Source: an uncultured Desulfobacterales bacterium | GTDB lineage: Bacteria; Desulfobacterota; Desulfobacteria; Desulfobacterales; JAFDCJ01 | Direction of reading: 5' to 3' | Length of the DNA stretch: 22,863 nt | Assembly: GCA_945787595.1 (NCBI GenBank) | Contig: CALZJV010000020.1 | Span: 1-22,863 of the forward strand | Part shown: one piece after another, positions 1 to 7,081 of the stretch | Layout: every line of letters begins with the position of its first letter | How positions within the stretch are numbered: position 1 is the first letter of the stretch | Made by a program: the position numbers and the translations under genes | The notes under the pieces: model-generated | What the model was told of the DNA's origin: nothing | What the model saw: the letters and a program-made list of their open reading frames with translations, nothing else | The model's database searches: none

Positions 1-130
1 AATAACTTCACATTTTATACGCCGATGCATCCCGCCTGGCTGCGTTGCGAAAGCTCGGAATATCCAGATATTCCTGCGTTTTCGCGCCTTGCCAGACGGA
101 CACCTCAACGCCTAAAATTGTGAACTTATT
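1..130. repeat. Long imperfect palindrome (candidate dispersed hairpin element)
   Basis: The two ends of this stretch are near-perfect reverse complements: positions 1-16 pair with 114-130 with one mismatch and one inserted base. The centre is GGAATATC (57-64), CA, GATATTCC (67-74), and the arms between are imperfectly complementary throughout (for example GCCTGGC-rich left arm against GCCAGAC-rich right arm). The whole unit could fold into one hairpin of about 60 bp. It lies just beyond the stop codon of the minus-strand beta-hydratase gene and encodes no evident protein. I infer a dispersed intergenic element (MITE- or REP-like). It may also act as a terminator-like structure. Only one copy is present here, so its repetitive nature is not shown by this window. 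Confidence 0.55.
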
Positions 131-154
131 TATTCGTGAACCCTAAGCGTTGTC

Positions 155-691
155 TTATACAGCAAAAATGGTTTGGCCGTTGGCGCTGGCAATAATCGCC
201 GGGAAGGCCTTGACTTCGATCCGGTAGAGGGCTTCCATCCCTTCTTCGGGAAACGCGGCGATTTTTTGGGAAACCATTTTGTCCGAAAACAAAGCGCTCA
301 CCGGCGGCGTAATGGCAAAAACGGCATGAAAACGTTTCAGCGCTCTCACGGTTTCAGGGCTGATGGCGCCTTTTCCCAGATGAATTTTAACCCCGGCCTT
401 GGAAAGTGTCGGGATGCTTCCTTCGATTTCAACCTTGTTGCTCGTTGTGGGACCGATGCCCGCCGCGCTCACGGCCGTATGGAAAATAACCGATCCGTTC
501 AAATCGATGCTCAGGGAATCTAAAGCGTCATTTTCAATGAGCCTGACGATTTTTGGCAGCACCGCATCCCTGCCGCAGTATATGATGCCGCTGATCTCGA
601 TCTGATCACCGATTTTAAGGTCCCTGATTTCAGCATCCCGAATGGGCGTTGTCAGTTCTTTTATCTGAATTTTTTGTGCCTGTATGGTCAT
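155..691 (-). CDS. Fumarase / tartrate dehydratase beta-subunit-type hydro-lyase
   Basis: This 178-aa protein matches the C-terminal (beta) domain of iron-sulfur class I fumarases and L(+)-tartrate dehydratases, which hydrate or dehydrate C4 hydroxy-dicarboxylates as an alpha/beta enzyme. Visible family marks are GRDA at residues 40-43, HTAVSAAGIGPTTS around 71-84 and GKGAI at 106-110. Its length is normal for a separate beta subunit. No alpha subunit, which carries the 4Fe-4S ligands, lies on either side within the window, so a partner must be encoded elsewhere or lie to the left beyond the palindrome. The ATG at 691 has only a weak upstream ribosome-binding site. A candidate promoter lies at 762-791. 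The family call is firm, but the substrate (fumarate, tartrate or another hydroxyacid) is not determinable. Confidence 0.85.
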   Translation of the reverse strand: MTIQAQKIQIKELTTPIRDAEIRDLKIGDQIEISGIIYCGRDAVLPKIVRLIENDALDSLSIDLNGSVIFHTAVSAAGIGPTTSNKVEIEGSIPTLSKAGVKIHLGKGAISPETVRALKRFHAVFAITPPVSALFSDKMVSQKIAAFPEEGMEALYRIEVKAFPAIIASANGQTIFAV

Positions 692-761
692 GTCAAGCTG
701 CGTGGAATGCCTTCGCTATGGCGGTTCATCTATTACGACCGGTTTTCAATCCATACGCTTA

Positions 762-791
762 TTCATACAGGCGAGGTCATTTTTCTGTCAA
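762..791 (-). promoter_or_regulatory. Candidate sigma-70-type promoter for the beta-hydratase gene
   Basis: Read on the minus strand, TTGACA (791-786) is followed after 18 bases by TATGAA (767-762). This would give a leader of roughly 60 bases before the ATG at 691. The -35 box is a perfect consensus match and the -10 matches 4 of 6. It sits in the divergent intergenic region in the right orientation. No experimental support is available. Confidence 0.4.
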
Positions 792-921
792 TATATTTTA
801 TGAATTCTTGACCGGATTCCTTCTCGAATGTTACAGCTTTGTGATTGTCAGGGGTCGCCCTGCGCCGAATCAAAGGAAAACCGATTTTAACATAACAACC
901 TCTCACTGATCAGGGGGCAAC

Positions 922-1557
922 ATGAGTCGACTTCCCAATATTACCCGTGAAAATTATACCAAAGCGCAAAAACGGCTGTGCGAGCGTATTACCGGCGGCA
1001 AGCGTTCCGCGGGTCGTTCGCTGGAAAGCTTCTTCACCGAGGAGGGCGGCCTCCGGGGTCCGTTCAATGCTTTTCTGTATAATCCCGTTTTGGGTGAAGC
1101 CGCCCAGCGTCTGGGTGAGGCGGTGAGGTTTGAAAGTTCCATTCCGCCTCAGCTTCGCGAATTGGCCATTCTGACGGTTGCGGCAAAATGGAAGGCGCAA
1201 TATGAATGGTGGGCCCATGAAAGGATCGGGCGCCAGCAGGGGCTGGAAGCGGGTGTGATCGATTGTCTGCGGGCAGGTAACGCCCCCGATTTTGACAGTC
1301 CTGCCAAAGCGGCGGTTTATGCCTTCTGCCGCGAACTGATCATAAAAGAACGGGTGTCCGACCGCCTGTTCGGCGAGACGGTTGAAGTGCTGGGGCAAAC
1401 AGGGGTTGTCGAGCTGGTGCTGCTGGTGGGTTACTACACGACCATCTCGATGATCTTGAATGTGTTCGACGTGCCGGTACCAGCCGGCGAAAAAAAGCCG
1501 TTTCCCGAGAACGAAAAGGAAACCGGCGGTAAAAAAGGAGAGGAAATATGCGACTGA
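922..1557 (+). CDS. Carboxymuconolactone decarboxylase (CMD/AhpD-like) family protein
   Basis: This 211-aa, all-alpha type protein belongs to the CMD/AhpD-like superfamily. The characteristic segment runs from E80 through LAILTVAAKW (81-90) to YEWWAHE (94-100), which matches the family's E..ILTVA...YEW..H pattern. It lacks the CxxC pair of AhpD-type peroxidase partners, so a thiol-redox role is unlikely. It is closer to the decarboxylase-like members found beside SDRs and CoA-transferases in aromatic or organic-acid clusters. The ATG at 922 follows an AGGGGG ribosome-binding site. The C-terminus is lysine/glutamate-rich and its stop codon overlaps the next gene, indicating translational coupling. 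The true substrate is unknown. Confidence 0.85.
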   Translation: MSRLPNITRENYTKAQKRLCERITGGKRSAGRSLESFFTEEGGLRGPFNAFLYNPVLGEAAQRLGEAVRFESSIPPQLRELAILTVAAKWKAQYEWWAHERIGRQQGLEAGVIDCLRAGNAPDFDSPAKAAVYAFCRELIIKERVSDRLFGETVEVLGQTGVVELVLLVGYYTTISMILNVFDVPVPAGEKKPFPENEKETGGKKGEEICD

Positions 1558-2342
1558 AAGACAAAGTGGCCATCGTGGCTGGGGCCGGACAGACACAAGG
1601 GGAGACGATGGGCAACGGTAGAGCGACGGCCATCTGTTTTGCCCGGGAAGGCGCCCGGGTGCTGCTGATCGACAAACAGCAGGCATCGGCGGAAGAGACT
1701 GCGCGGATGATCGCCAAAGAAGGCGGGGAGGCTTCGGTGTTGTGCGCCGACGTCACCCGCGAGGAGGATTGCCGGATGATAGCGGCAACCTGCCTTGACC
1801 GTTACGGCCGGATCGATATTTTGCACAACAACGTCGGGCGCTCGGAGGGGGATGCCCCGGCGGCGGCCTTAAGCGAGGAAAACTGGCAGATGCTGCTGGA
1901 CATCAACCTCAAGGGTGCTTTTTTGACGATGAAGCATGTTTTGCCCGTCATGGAGCGGCAGCAAAGCGGGGCGATTATCAACACCTCCTCCACCTCCTCG
2001 GTTTGCACGCGAAAAAATATCGGCTATAAAATCGCTAAAGCCGGGATCAACACCATGTCGCAAAACCTTGCCATCCAGTATGCAGAACACGGAGTTCGGG
2101 TGAATGTTGTCTTGCCCGGACTGATCGACACACCGATGGCAATCGAGCGGCGGGCACGGGAACAGGGCGTTGACCGGGAAACGATTCGTCGCCGGCGGGA
2201 CGAAAGCATCCCCTTGCGCCGGAAAATGGGGACGGCTTGGGACGTGGCCAATGCCGCCGTCTTCCTTGCATCGGATGAAGCGCAGTTCATCACGGGCGTT
2301 ATTTTGCCGGTCGATGGCGGCATGAGCGCCCGGGTCGGCTGA
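1548..2342 (+). CDS. Short-chain dehydrogenase/reductase (SDR) family oxidoreductase
   Basis: This 264-aa classical SDR is an NAD(P)-dependent alcohol/ketone oxidoreductase. The nucleotide-binding turn is an expanded glycine-rich segment, AGAGQTQGETMGNGRA (11-26). NNVG at 94-97 replaces the usual NNAG, the serine-rich TSSTSS patch is at 146-151, and the catalytic pair is Y160 and K164 in YKIAK. A C-terminal DGG at 256-258 is typical of the family. The start overlaps the CMD-like gene by 10 bases and is preceded by AGGAGAGG, so the two genes form one operon. It may act on a hydroxyacyl or 2-hydroxyacid intermediate, but the substrate is not readable from sequence. Confidence 0.92.
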   Translation: MRLKDKVAIVAGAGQTQGETMGNGRATAICFAREGARVLLIDKQQASAEETARMIAKEGGEASVLCADVTREEDCRMIAATCLDRYGRIDILHNNVGRSEGDAPAAALSEENWQMLLDINLKGAFLTMKHVLPVMERQQSGAIINTSSTSSVCTRKNIGYKIAKAGINTMSQNLAIQYAEHGVRVNVVLPGLIDTPMAIERRAREQGVDRETIRRRRDESIPLRRKMGTAWDVANAAVFLASDEAQFITGVILPVDGGMSARVG

Positions 2343-2381
2343 TTGCCGCTCTCTTTGCCGGCAGCCCGTTTCGGCGGCCGG

Positions 2382-2407
2382 CCGACCCCGATCAAGCGCC
2401 GGGTCGG
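2382..2407. terminator. GC-rich hairpin between convergent operons
   Basis: CCGACCC (2382-2388) and GGGTCGG (2401-2407) form a 7-bp stem with a 12-base loop, midway between the convergent SDR and CoA-transferase genes. There is no clean U-tract, so this is only a possible bidirectional terminator. Confidence 0.3.
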
Positions 2408-2473
2408 GCGTTTCCAGGGCTGGGCCGATTTTTTGAGCGTTATTTTGCAGACAACATCAGCGCCGGTGCGTCC

Positions 2474-3688
2474 CTACTGGATGATACCCTTGTCCTTCAT
2501 CTCCTGAATTTTTGAATCGGCATACCCCAGCGCTTTTAGAATCTCTTCGGTGTGTTCACCCAGCTTAGGGGCCTTTGATTGAATTCCGGCCGGCGTTTTG
2601 GACAGTTTGATAGGGCTGTCGAGAACGCGAATATCACCATAGTCGGGATGGTTCCATTCCAGAAAAAACTCGTTGGCAAGCGCCTGTTCGTCATGGATGA
2701 CTTCAAGGGGCGTGCAAACGGGCGACCAGACCACTTTTTGTCGGCTGAGTATTTCGACCCACTCAGCGTATGTTCGAGACAGAAAGATATCATCAATTAT
2801 TTTAACCAGTTCAGCAGCATGTTCCTGCCGCTGATCGAATGTGGCAAATCTGGGGTCCGACTCGATATCCGGCCGTTCAATGGCCCGACAGAATGCCGGC
2901 CAGTAGTGCTGGGCGTTTGTCATCCCCAGCATAATCCAGCGATGGTCTTTGGTCGGGTAAACATTTCGGACGGGGTTGGACATGGTTTTTCTTTGGGGGC
3001 GCATGGCATTTTGGCCGGTGATCAGGCCGCCGGTGATATCCAGCCCCAGCACCCATACCGCCGTGTTGTAGAGAGATACTTCCACCTTCTGCCCTACGCC
3101 GAGGCGTTCCCGCGTGAAAAGGGCGGCCATTATGCCGCCAAAAAGAGACAGCGACGTGATGCTGTCGCCGTAGGCGGATCGTGAAATGTTCGGCGCGGTG
3201 TCGTCGTCATGCATCAGGTCCATGACGCCGCTGCGCGCCCAGAAAGCCACGGAATCATAGCCGCCGGAGTTTTTTTCCGGTCCCCGGCTGCCGTAACCGG
3301 TCAGGTTGGCGTAGATGATTTGCGGGTTCAGCTTGGAAATCGACTCGTAGTCCAGCTTGAACTTGTCCATCTCATAAGGGCGAAGATTGTTGAGAAAGAC
3401 ATCTGCGCTTTCACACAACCGATGTATGATCGCCTGCCCGTCTTCCGTTTTCAGATTGAGGCAGATGCTTTTCTTGTTACGGCCCAGATGCTCCCAGATG
3501 TAATTGATTTCACTGTATTGCGTCCAGGCGCCGAGGCGGTGGCTCATCATGCGCGCCAAATCTCCCTCACCGGGCGGCTCCACGTGGATTATTTCGGCGC
3601 CCATGCTTCCCATGAGCATTCCGGCCAGCGGCATGGCCGCCGCTCCGCCCACCTCAACCACCTTGATTCCCTTGAATGCGTTTGTCAT
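2474..3688 (-). CDS. CaiB/BaiF class III (family III) CoA-transferase
   Basis: This 404-aa protein is of the CaiB/BaiF (formyl-CoA transferase) family, which moves CoA between carboxylic acids. Family marks are the N-terminal KGIKVVEVGG..MPLAGM..GSMGAEIIHVEPP (6-39), NLK and GYG segments, and the conserved aspartate D175 in YGDSITSLSLFGG, the position that forms the aspartyl-CoA anhydride. The C-terminal helix has WSPVCTPLEV, the usual '(W/F)xPV' signature. Length is typical. The ATG at 3688 follows GAGGG. It lies about 100 bases downstream of the CitE-type lyase gene on the same strand, so CoA activation followed by aldol-type cleavage is the natural reading, as in itaconate, citramalate or mesaconate pathways. 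Acid specificity is not determinable. Confidence 0.93.
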   Translation of the reverse strand: MTNAFKGIKVVEVGGAAAMPLAGMLMGSMGAEIIHVEPPGEGDLARMMSHRLGAWTQYSEINYIWEHLGRNKKSICLNLKTEDGQAIIHRLCESADVFLNNLRPYEMDKFKLDYESISKLNPQIIYANLTGYGSRGPEKNSGGYDSVAFWARSGVMDLMHDDDTAPNISRSAYGDSITSLSLFGGIMAALFTRERLGVGQKVEVSLYNTAVWVLGLDITGGLITGQNAMRPQRKTMSNPVRNVYPTKDHRWIMLGMTNAQHYWPAFCRAIERPDIESDPRFATFDQRQEHAAELVKIIDDIFLSRTYAEWVEILSRQKVVWSPVCTPLEVIHDEQALANEFFLEWNHPDYGDIRVLDSPIKLSKTPAGIQSKAPKLGEHTEEILKALGYADSKIQEMKDKGIIQ

Positions 3689-3791
3689 GCGTCCCTCACT
3701 TTTGGTTTAAAACGGCTCCGGTTTAATGACAACGGCCCAGTTTGGAAAACCTATGAGCCCCGCTACCGGGGCGTTCACTGACGGTTTCGCT

Positions 3792-4757
3792 TCAGTGATT
3801 TTCCCGGGCGGCCTTCAGGGCCGCCGCCTTTTCCAGGTCGCGGTTTTCGATCGCTGCGGCCCGAGCCAAAAGATAGTTTACGTGTTTCATATTTGCCACA
3901 TCATACATGCGGCCTTCAACGGAAACCGACCCTTCACCCCGGTCGTAGGCCTCATCCAGCGCCGATTTGACTTTACGGGCCAGTTCCACTTCTTCTGCGG
4001 GCGGGGAAAAGCCTTCGTTGGCCGCTTTAATCCAGCCCGGATGAATCACGCTGGTTCCCATGTAGCCCAGCCAGAATGCATGGCGACAGGCTTTCAACAT
4101 GGCCTCGTGGCCCATTGAGATGCTGGTGAAGTCGACACCGTTCTGCGCCCCGATACCATGCGGCTGTACCTTGGCGGCGCAAGCGGCATACAGCAGCTTG
4201 TTTTCGGCATAAAAGTACTGTTCGAAATTCAATTCCTTAAACCGGGTAAAACCCAGGTCGACGGATAGGTCGGCCTGACCGGTCGTGATGGAGACGATGC
4301 GGGGGCTTGCCGTGGCAAGTCGTTCAACATGGAGAATCCCTCGGGCCGTTTCAAAAATCAGGTCGAACTGAATCCTTCCATCCGGCAGGCCGCGCTCTTT
4401 TTCCAATTGTCCGACCAGCCTGTCTATATGTTCGATTTCTTCAGACGACTCGCATTTGGGGACCATGATGCTGGTCAACCCGCTCATTACGATCGCATCG
4501 AGATCCGCTTCGGCAAACTCGCGATTGATGCGGACTTGTACCTCTGCTCCCCCTTTGTTTACCATCGGAAGCACATCCTTGACCATTTTGCGGGCCGAAG
4601 CCTTGTCCGACGGTGCAATGGCGTCCTCCAGGTCGAGGATGATGCAGTCCGCCTCCCGGGTCCAGGCCTTTTGTACGAATTTTTCTCGGTTGACCGGTAC
4701 ATACAATTTGGACCGGCGGGCGATCATCCTTGGATTTCCCCGTATACTGTTTACCAT
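3792..4757 (-). CDS. HpcH/HpaI aldolase / CitE-type CoA-ester lyase
   Basis: This 321-aa TIM-barrel protein is of the HpcH/HpaI-CitE family, which cleaves malyl-, citramalyl-, citryl- or related CoA esters in a Mg-dependent manner. The N-terminus ARRSKLYVPVNREK (13-26) is the family opening. ILDLEDAI is at 40-47, the substrate-binding arginine is R76 in VRIN, the metal ligand is E136 in IFETARGI, and a second acidic ligand is in GQADLSVDLG (160-169). HPGWI and the C-terminal helical tail are also present. The ATG at 4757 follows GGAGA at good spacing. It is first in the operon with the CoA-transferase and divergent from the transporter operon. Malyl-, citramalyl- or another 3-hydroxyacyl-CoA lyase activity is possible. 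Confidence 0.88.
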   Translation of the reverse strand: MVNSIRGNPRMIARRSKLYVPVNREKFVQKAWTREADCIILDLEDAIAPSDKASARKMVKDVLPMVNKGGAEVQVRINREFAEADLDAIVMSGLTSIMVPKCESSEEIEHIDRLVGQLEKERGLPDGRIQFDLIFETARGILHVERLATASPRIVSITTGQADLSVDLGFTRFKELNFEQYFYAENKLLYAACAAKVQPHGIGAQNGVDFTSISMGHEAMLKACRHAFWLGYMGTSVIHPGWIKAANEGFSPPAEEVELARKVKSALDEAYDRGEGSVSVEGRMYDVANMKHVNYLLARAAAIENRDLEKAAALKAARENH

Positions 4758-4816
4758 GATATTCTCCGTCTATAAGGTGTTCAAAGGTGTATCGTTCCCA
4801 ACCGGCGCGTCTTCCA

Positions 4817-4822
4817 ATTATA
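4817..4822 (-). promoter_or_regulatory. Candidate proximal -10 box of the lyase/CoA-transferase operon
   Basis: Read on the minus strand this is a perfect TATAAT, giving a leader of about 53 bases to the ATG at 4757. No -35 consensus lies at the normal distance. That position is instead covered by the 24-bp palindrome at 4832-4855, which suggests an activator-dependent promoter or a repressor that occludes it. Confidence 0.35.
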
Positions 4823-4831
4823 TTGATACGT

Positions 4832-4855
4832 TTGTCCCGAACGCGTTCGGGACAA
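4832..4855. promoter_or_regulatory. Perfect 24-bp palindrome, probable transcription-factor operator
   Basis: The arm TTGTCCCGAACG (4832-4843) is followed immediately by its exact reverse complement (4844-4855). The symmetry is exact over 24 bases. It sits in the divergent region, 9 bases upstream of one candidate -10 box and about 20 bases downstream of the predicted start of another promoter (4884-4913), as expected for a dimeric regulator site. No regulator gene is present in the window. Confidence 0.6.
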
Positions 4856-4883
4856 GGCGTGCTGTGACAAAATGATATCAAAA

Positions 4884-4913
4884 GATATATGTTTTTAGCT
4901 GCAGGGTTGTCAA
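4884..4913 (-). promoter_or_regulatory. Candidate distal promoter of the lyase/CoA-transferase operon
   Basis: On the minus strand TTGACA (4913-4908) is followed after 18 bases by TATATC (4889-4884). Transcription from here would run through the 24-bp palindrome, which would then act as a downstream operator. An AT-rich inverted repeat, ATATC-AAAA-GATAT (4875-4888), overlaps the -10 region. Confidence 0.4.
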
Positions 4914-5125
4914 GGGGTCAAGACGGCTGTCGGCCAAAGCGTTCGGCCGCCGCGCCGTTGCCATCACATCCTACCAGAACGTATCGGGTATTTTCATCGC
5001 CCATTTTCCGCCGGTACAGGAGCCTGTCGGAGTGCTATGGTTATTATAAATAAGCGTACAATATATCGTGTATCATTGCTTTGATTTTGAGGTTTTGCGA
5101 CAGACCCACAGCACCGGGAAAAAGC
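4914..5125. other. Non-coding stretch of the divergent control region
   Basis: No credible coding frame, tRNA or strong repeat is visible here. The left part is GC-rich and the right part (about 5038-5100) is AT-rich, with TATAAAT-like and TATCGTG-like strings that could contribute to promoters. I assign no further function. Confidence 0.4.
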
Positions 5126-5154
5126 TTGACAAAATCCGGATAGTCATTGAATAT
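5126..5154 (+). promoter_or_regulatory. Candidate promoter of the transporter/catabolic operon
   Basis: TTGACA (5126-5131) is a perfect -35 box. At 17 bases spacing the -10 is GAATAT (5149-5154), a weak match, and overlapping AATATA/TATACC alternatives exist at longer spacing. A start near 5160 would give an unusually long leader of about 175 bases containing two hairpins before the gene at 5338. Confidence 0.4.
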
Positions 5155-5169
5155 ACCATCTTAAATGTT

Positions 5170-5199
5170 CAACTCACCTTCCTCGTGTAAGATGAGTTG
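5170..5199 (+). other. Leader hairpin 1 upstream of the binding-protein gene
   Basis: CAACTCACCTT (5170-5180) pairs with AAGATGAGTTG (5189-5199) with one mismatch, leaving an 8-base loop. There is no U-tract, so an intrinsic terminator is unlikely. It could be a regulatory leader structure or an operator half-site pair. Confidence 0.35.
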
Positions 5200-5253
5200 G
5201 CACATTCCGATTATGCCGCGTTCGTCCGATCCGGATGTTATTGTTAGGAATAT

Positions 5254-5302
5254 CCGGGAGGCGGCCGGCTCGATCCCATGGGCTTAGCCGCCGGCATCCC
5301 GG
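5254..5302 (+). other. Leader hairpin 2, GC-rich, just upstream of the binding-protein gene
   Basis: CCGGGA (5254-5259) pairs with TCCCGG (5297-5302), and CGGCT (5266-5270) pairs with AGCCG (5286-5290) inside it, giving a two-helix hairpin with an internal loop. It ends about 20 bases before the GGAGG ribosome-binding site (5325-5329). It may protect the mRNA 5' end or take part in control of translation. I could not match it to a known riboswitch class. Confidence 0.4.
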
Positions 5303-5337
5303 ACTGTTATCCACATTAATAAAAAGGAGGTACTTCA

Positions 5338-6966
5338 ATGAAACGACATGTCGGTTTTTTGTTCAATATCATCGTCATCCTTGTGATCCTTGTTCCCGGA
5401 CTTGTTTTGGCGGCTTCCGAGCAACCGGCGGAAAAACAGGTCTGGAGGTGGGGGCACCACACCTCTGATCTCGATACGCTGGATCCGGCGTTTGCCGTTC
5501 CAGACATGACCTATTCGGCCGGTAACGGGGTGTTTAACGGCCTGGTACGACTGAAGCCGGGAACGCTTGATTTTGATAATCTTGAAGGTGATCTGGCGGA
5601 ATCCTGGGAAATCTCTGAGGATGGACTGGTATATACGTTCCATCTGCGCAAGGGTGTGCAATGGCATAAAGGTTACGGCGAATTTACCGCCGAGGACGTT
5701 AAATACACCTTTGATCGCCTGAAAAACCCCAAGCTGGGTGCCCCTTACGCGGCCAAGTTCCTCATCCTTGATGAGGTTAAAGTAATAGATAAATATACCG
5801 TTCAGATTATCCTCAACAAACCCAGCGCTTTTTTCATCATGGACCAGGCCCTCGCCTATCAGGCCGGCATGATTCTTTGCAAAAAACAAGGCGAAGAAAA
5901 GGGGCTCAAAAAACTGGGACTGGATATTATTGGAACCGGTCCGTTTATGTTTGAGGATTACAAAGCCAAGGAAAAAATTACCTTTGTGAAAAACCCCAAC
6001 TATTTCAGGGGCGCTCCGACATTGGATCGCATCGAGATGTATTTCATGCCCAACGTGGCTTCCAGGACCATGGCCTTTATTAAGGGTGATCTGGATGCTA
6101 TTTATGGGAAAAGGGATTCTTTTTGGGTTAATGATATAAAGAAAACCAAAACGGCTATTGTGGATGCCGTCCCATTGGGCAGTGGAAGTGCCCTTCATTT
6201 TAACATGACCAAAAAACCCCTTGACAATATAAAAGTGAGAAAAGCTCTGGCCATAGTGGCTGACCGCAAGATGTTCCATGATTTCTTCGGCGATATCTGG
6301 ACTGAAATGACCGCGCCGGTCCCTCCCGCCTATTATGCCAGCTTGCCCAAAGACAAAACACCCAAGGAACTGCTTTACCAGGGAAACGTGGCAGAGGCAA
6401 AGAAGCTCTTGGCGGAGGCGGGCTATGCGAACGGCTTTAAGATGACTTCGTATGTAACCACAAAACCCTATTACAAAGCCATCATGGAGATTTGTCAGGA
6501 ACTCTGGAAGCCGCTGGGTGTCGATTTTGAAGTTAAAGTTGTCGATCATACGACCTTTCATGCCAATATTCGTAAAGACATGAATCATGTGGTTATCTAC
6601 TATGCGGGTCGCGCACCGGTTGCAGATTCCTATCTAACCCAGTTTTATTACTCAAAATCGGCTATCGGTCAGGAGACTCAAGTCACCAATTTTTCACATT
6701 ACGGAATGGTTGATGCGGACGGTGACGGAACGATTGACAGCATTGATGATTTCATCGAATCGGCTCGCAGCGAGTTGAATCAGCAGAAACAAATCGAGCT
6801 CTATTACAAGGCTCAGCTCCAGCTGTTGAAACACGTGCCTTCCAAACCGCTTCAGGAACTGACGAAGGTCTTCGTGCGACACAACTGGTTTGATCCCGGA
6901 GTTAAGATCGAAGGCGCCATGATTTTCGGTTACCCGCTCGAAAAGGCCCGGATTCTGAAGCACTAA
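5338..6966 (+). CDS. ABC transporter substrate-binding protein, family 5 (peptide/nickel/organic solute type)
   Basis: This 542-aa periplasmic solute receptor is of the SBP family 5 (DppA/OppA/NikA type). A signal peptide is evident: KRH followed by a hydrophobic stretch and cleavage around LVLA/A at residue 25. Family marks are LDPAF (48-52), the LAESWEISEDGLVYTFHLRKGVQWH block (85-110), FTAEDVKYTFDR, GTGPF and VRKALAIVADR. The ATG follows a strong GGAGG (5325-5329). Residues 459-470 form a textbook EF-hand calcium loop (D459, D461, D463, G464, D467, D470), where related proteins usually have an ordinary helix start. It is the first gene of the long plus-strand operon and is followed by two permeases and two ATPases. 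The ligand is unknown. The catabolic neighbours make an organic acid or amide more plausible than a peptide. Confidence 0.93.
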   Translation: MKRHVGFLFNIIVILVILVPGLVLAASEQPAEKQVWRWGHHTSDLDTLDPAFAVPDMTYSAGNGVFNGLVRLKPGTLDFDNLEGDLAESWEISEDGLVYTFHLRKGVQWHKGYGEFTAEDVKYTFDRLKNPKLGAPYAAKFLILDEVKVIDKYTVQIILNKPSAFFIMDQALAYQAGMILCKKQGEEKGLKKLGLDIIGTGPFMFEDYKAKEKITFVKNPNYFRGAPTLDRIEMYFMPNVASRTMAFIKGDLDAIYGKRDSFWVNDIKKTKTAIVDAVPLGSGSALHFNMTKKPLDNIKVRKALAIVADRKMFHDFFGDIWTEMTAPVPPAYYASLPKDKTPKELLYQGNVAEAKKLLAEAGYANGFKMTSYVTTKPYYKAIMEICQELWKPLGVDFEVKVVDHTTFHANIRKDMNHVVIYYAGRAPVADSYLTQFYYSKSAIGQETQVTNFSHYGMVDADGDGTIDSIDDFIESARSELNQQKQIELYYKAQLQLLKHVPSKPLQELTKVFVRHNWFDPGVKIEGAMIFGYPLEKARILKH

Positions 6967-7081
6967 ACCGGGAAAAACAGGTTGCAGCCGGCGGGTACGG
7001 GATCCAAGCGCGATTCTGTACCAGCCAGGCGTCTTTGGCATTTGCCCAAAAACAGTTTACAATCTACCAGCCGACTTTATC

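Noticed and set aside
808..836. A plus-strand promoter TTGACC-N17-TTACAG for the CMD/SDR operon
   Set aside because: The -10 match is too poor to list as a feature.
5335..6588. A 417-codon minus-strand open frame
   Set aside because: It is antisense to the binding-protein gene, has no recognisable domain and mirrors codon bias of the real gene.
6967..7081. Terminator or small gene between the binding-protein and first permease genes
   Set aside because: Only a weak 5-bp GGTAC/GTACC pairing without a U-tract and no credible ORF were seen.
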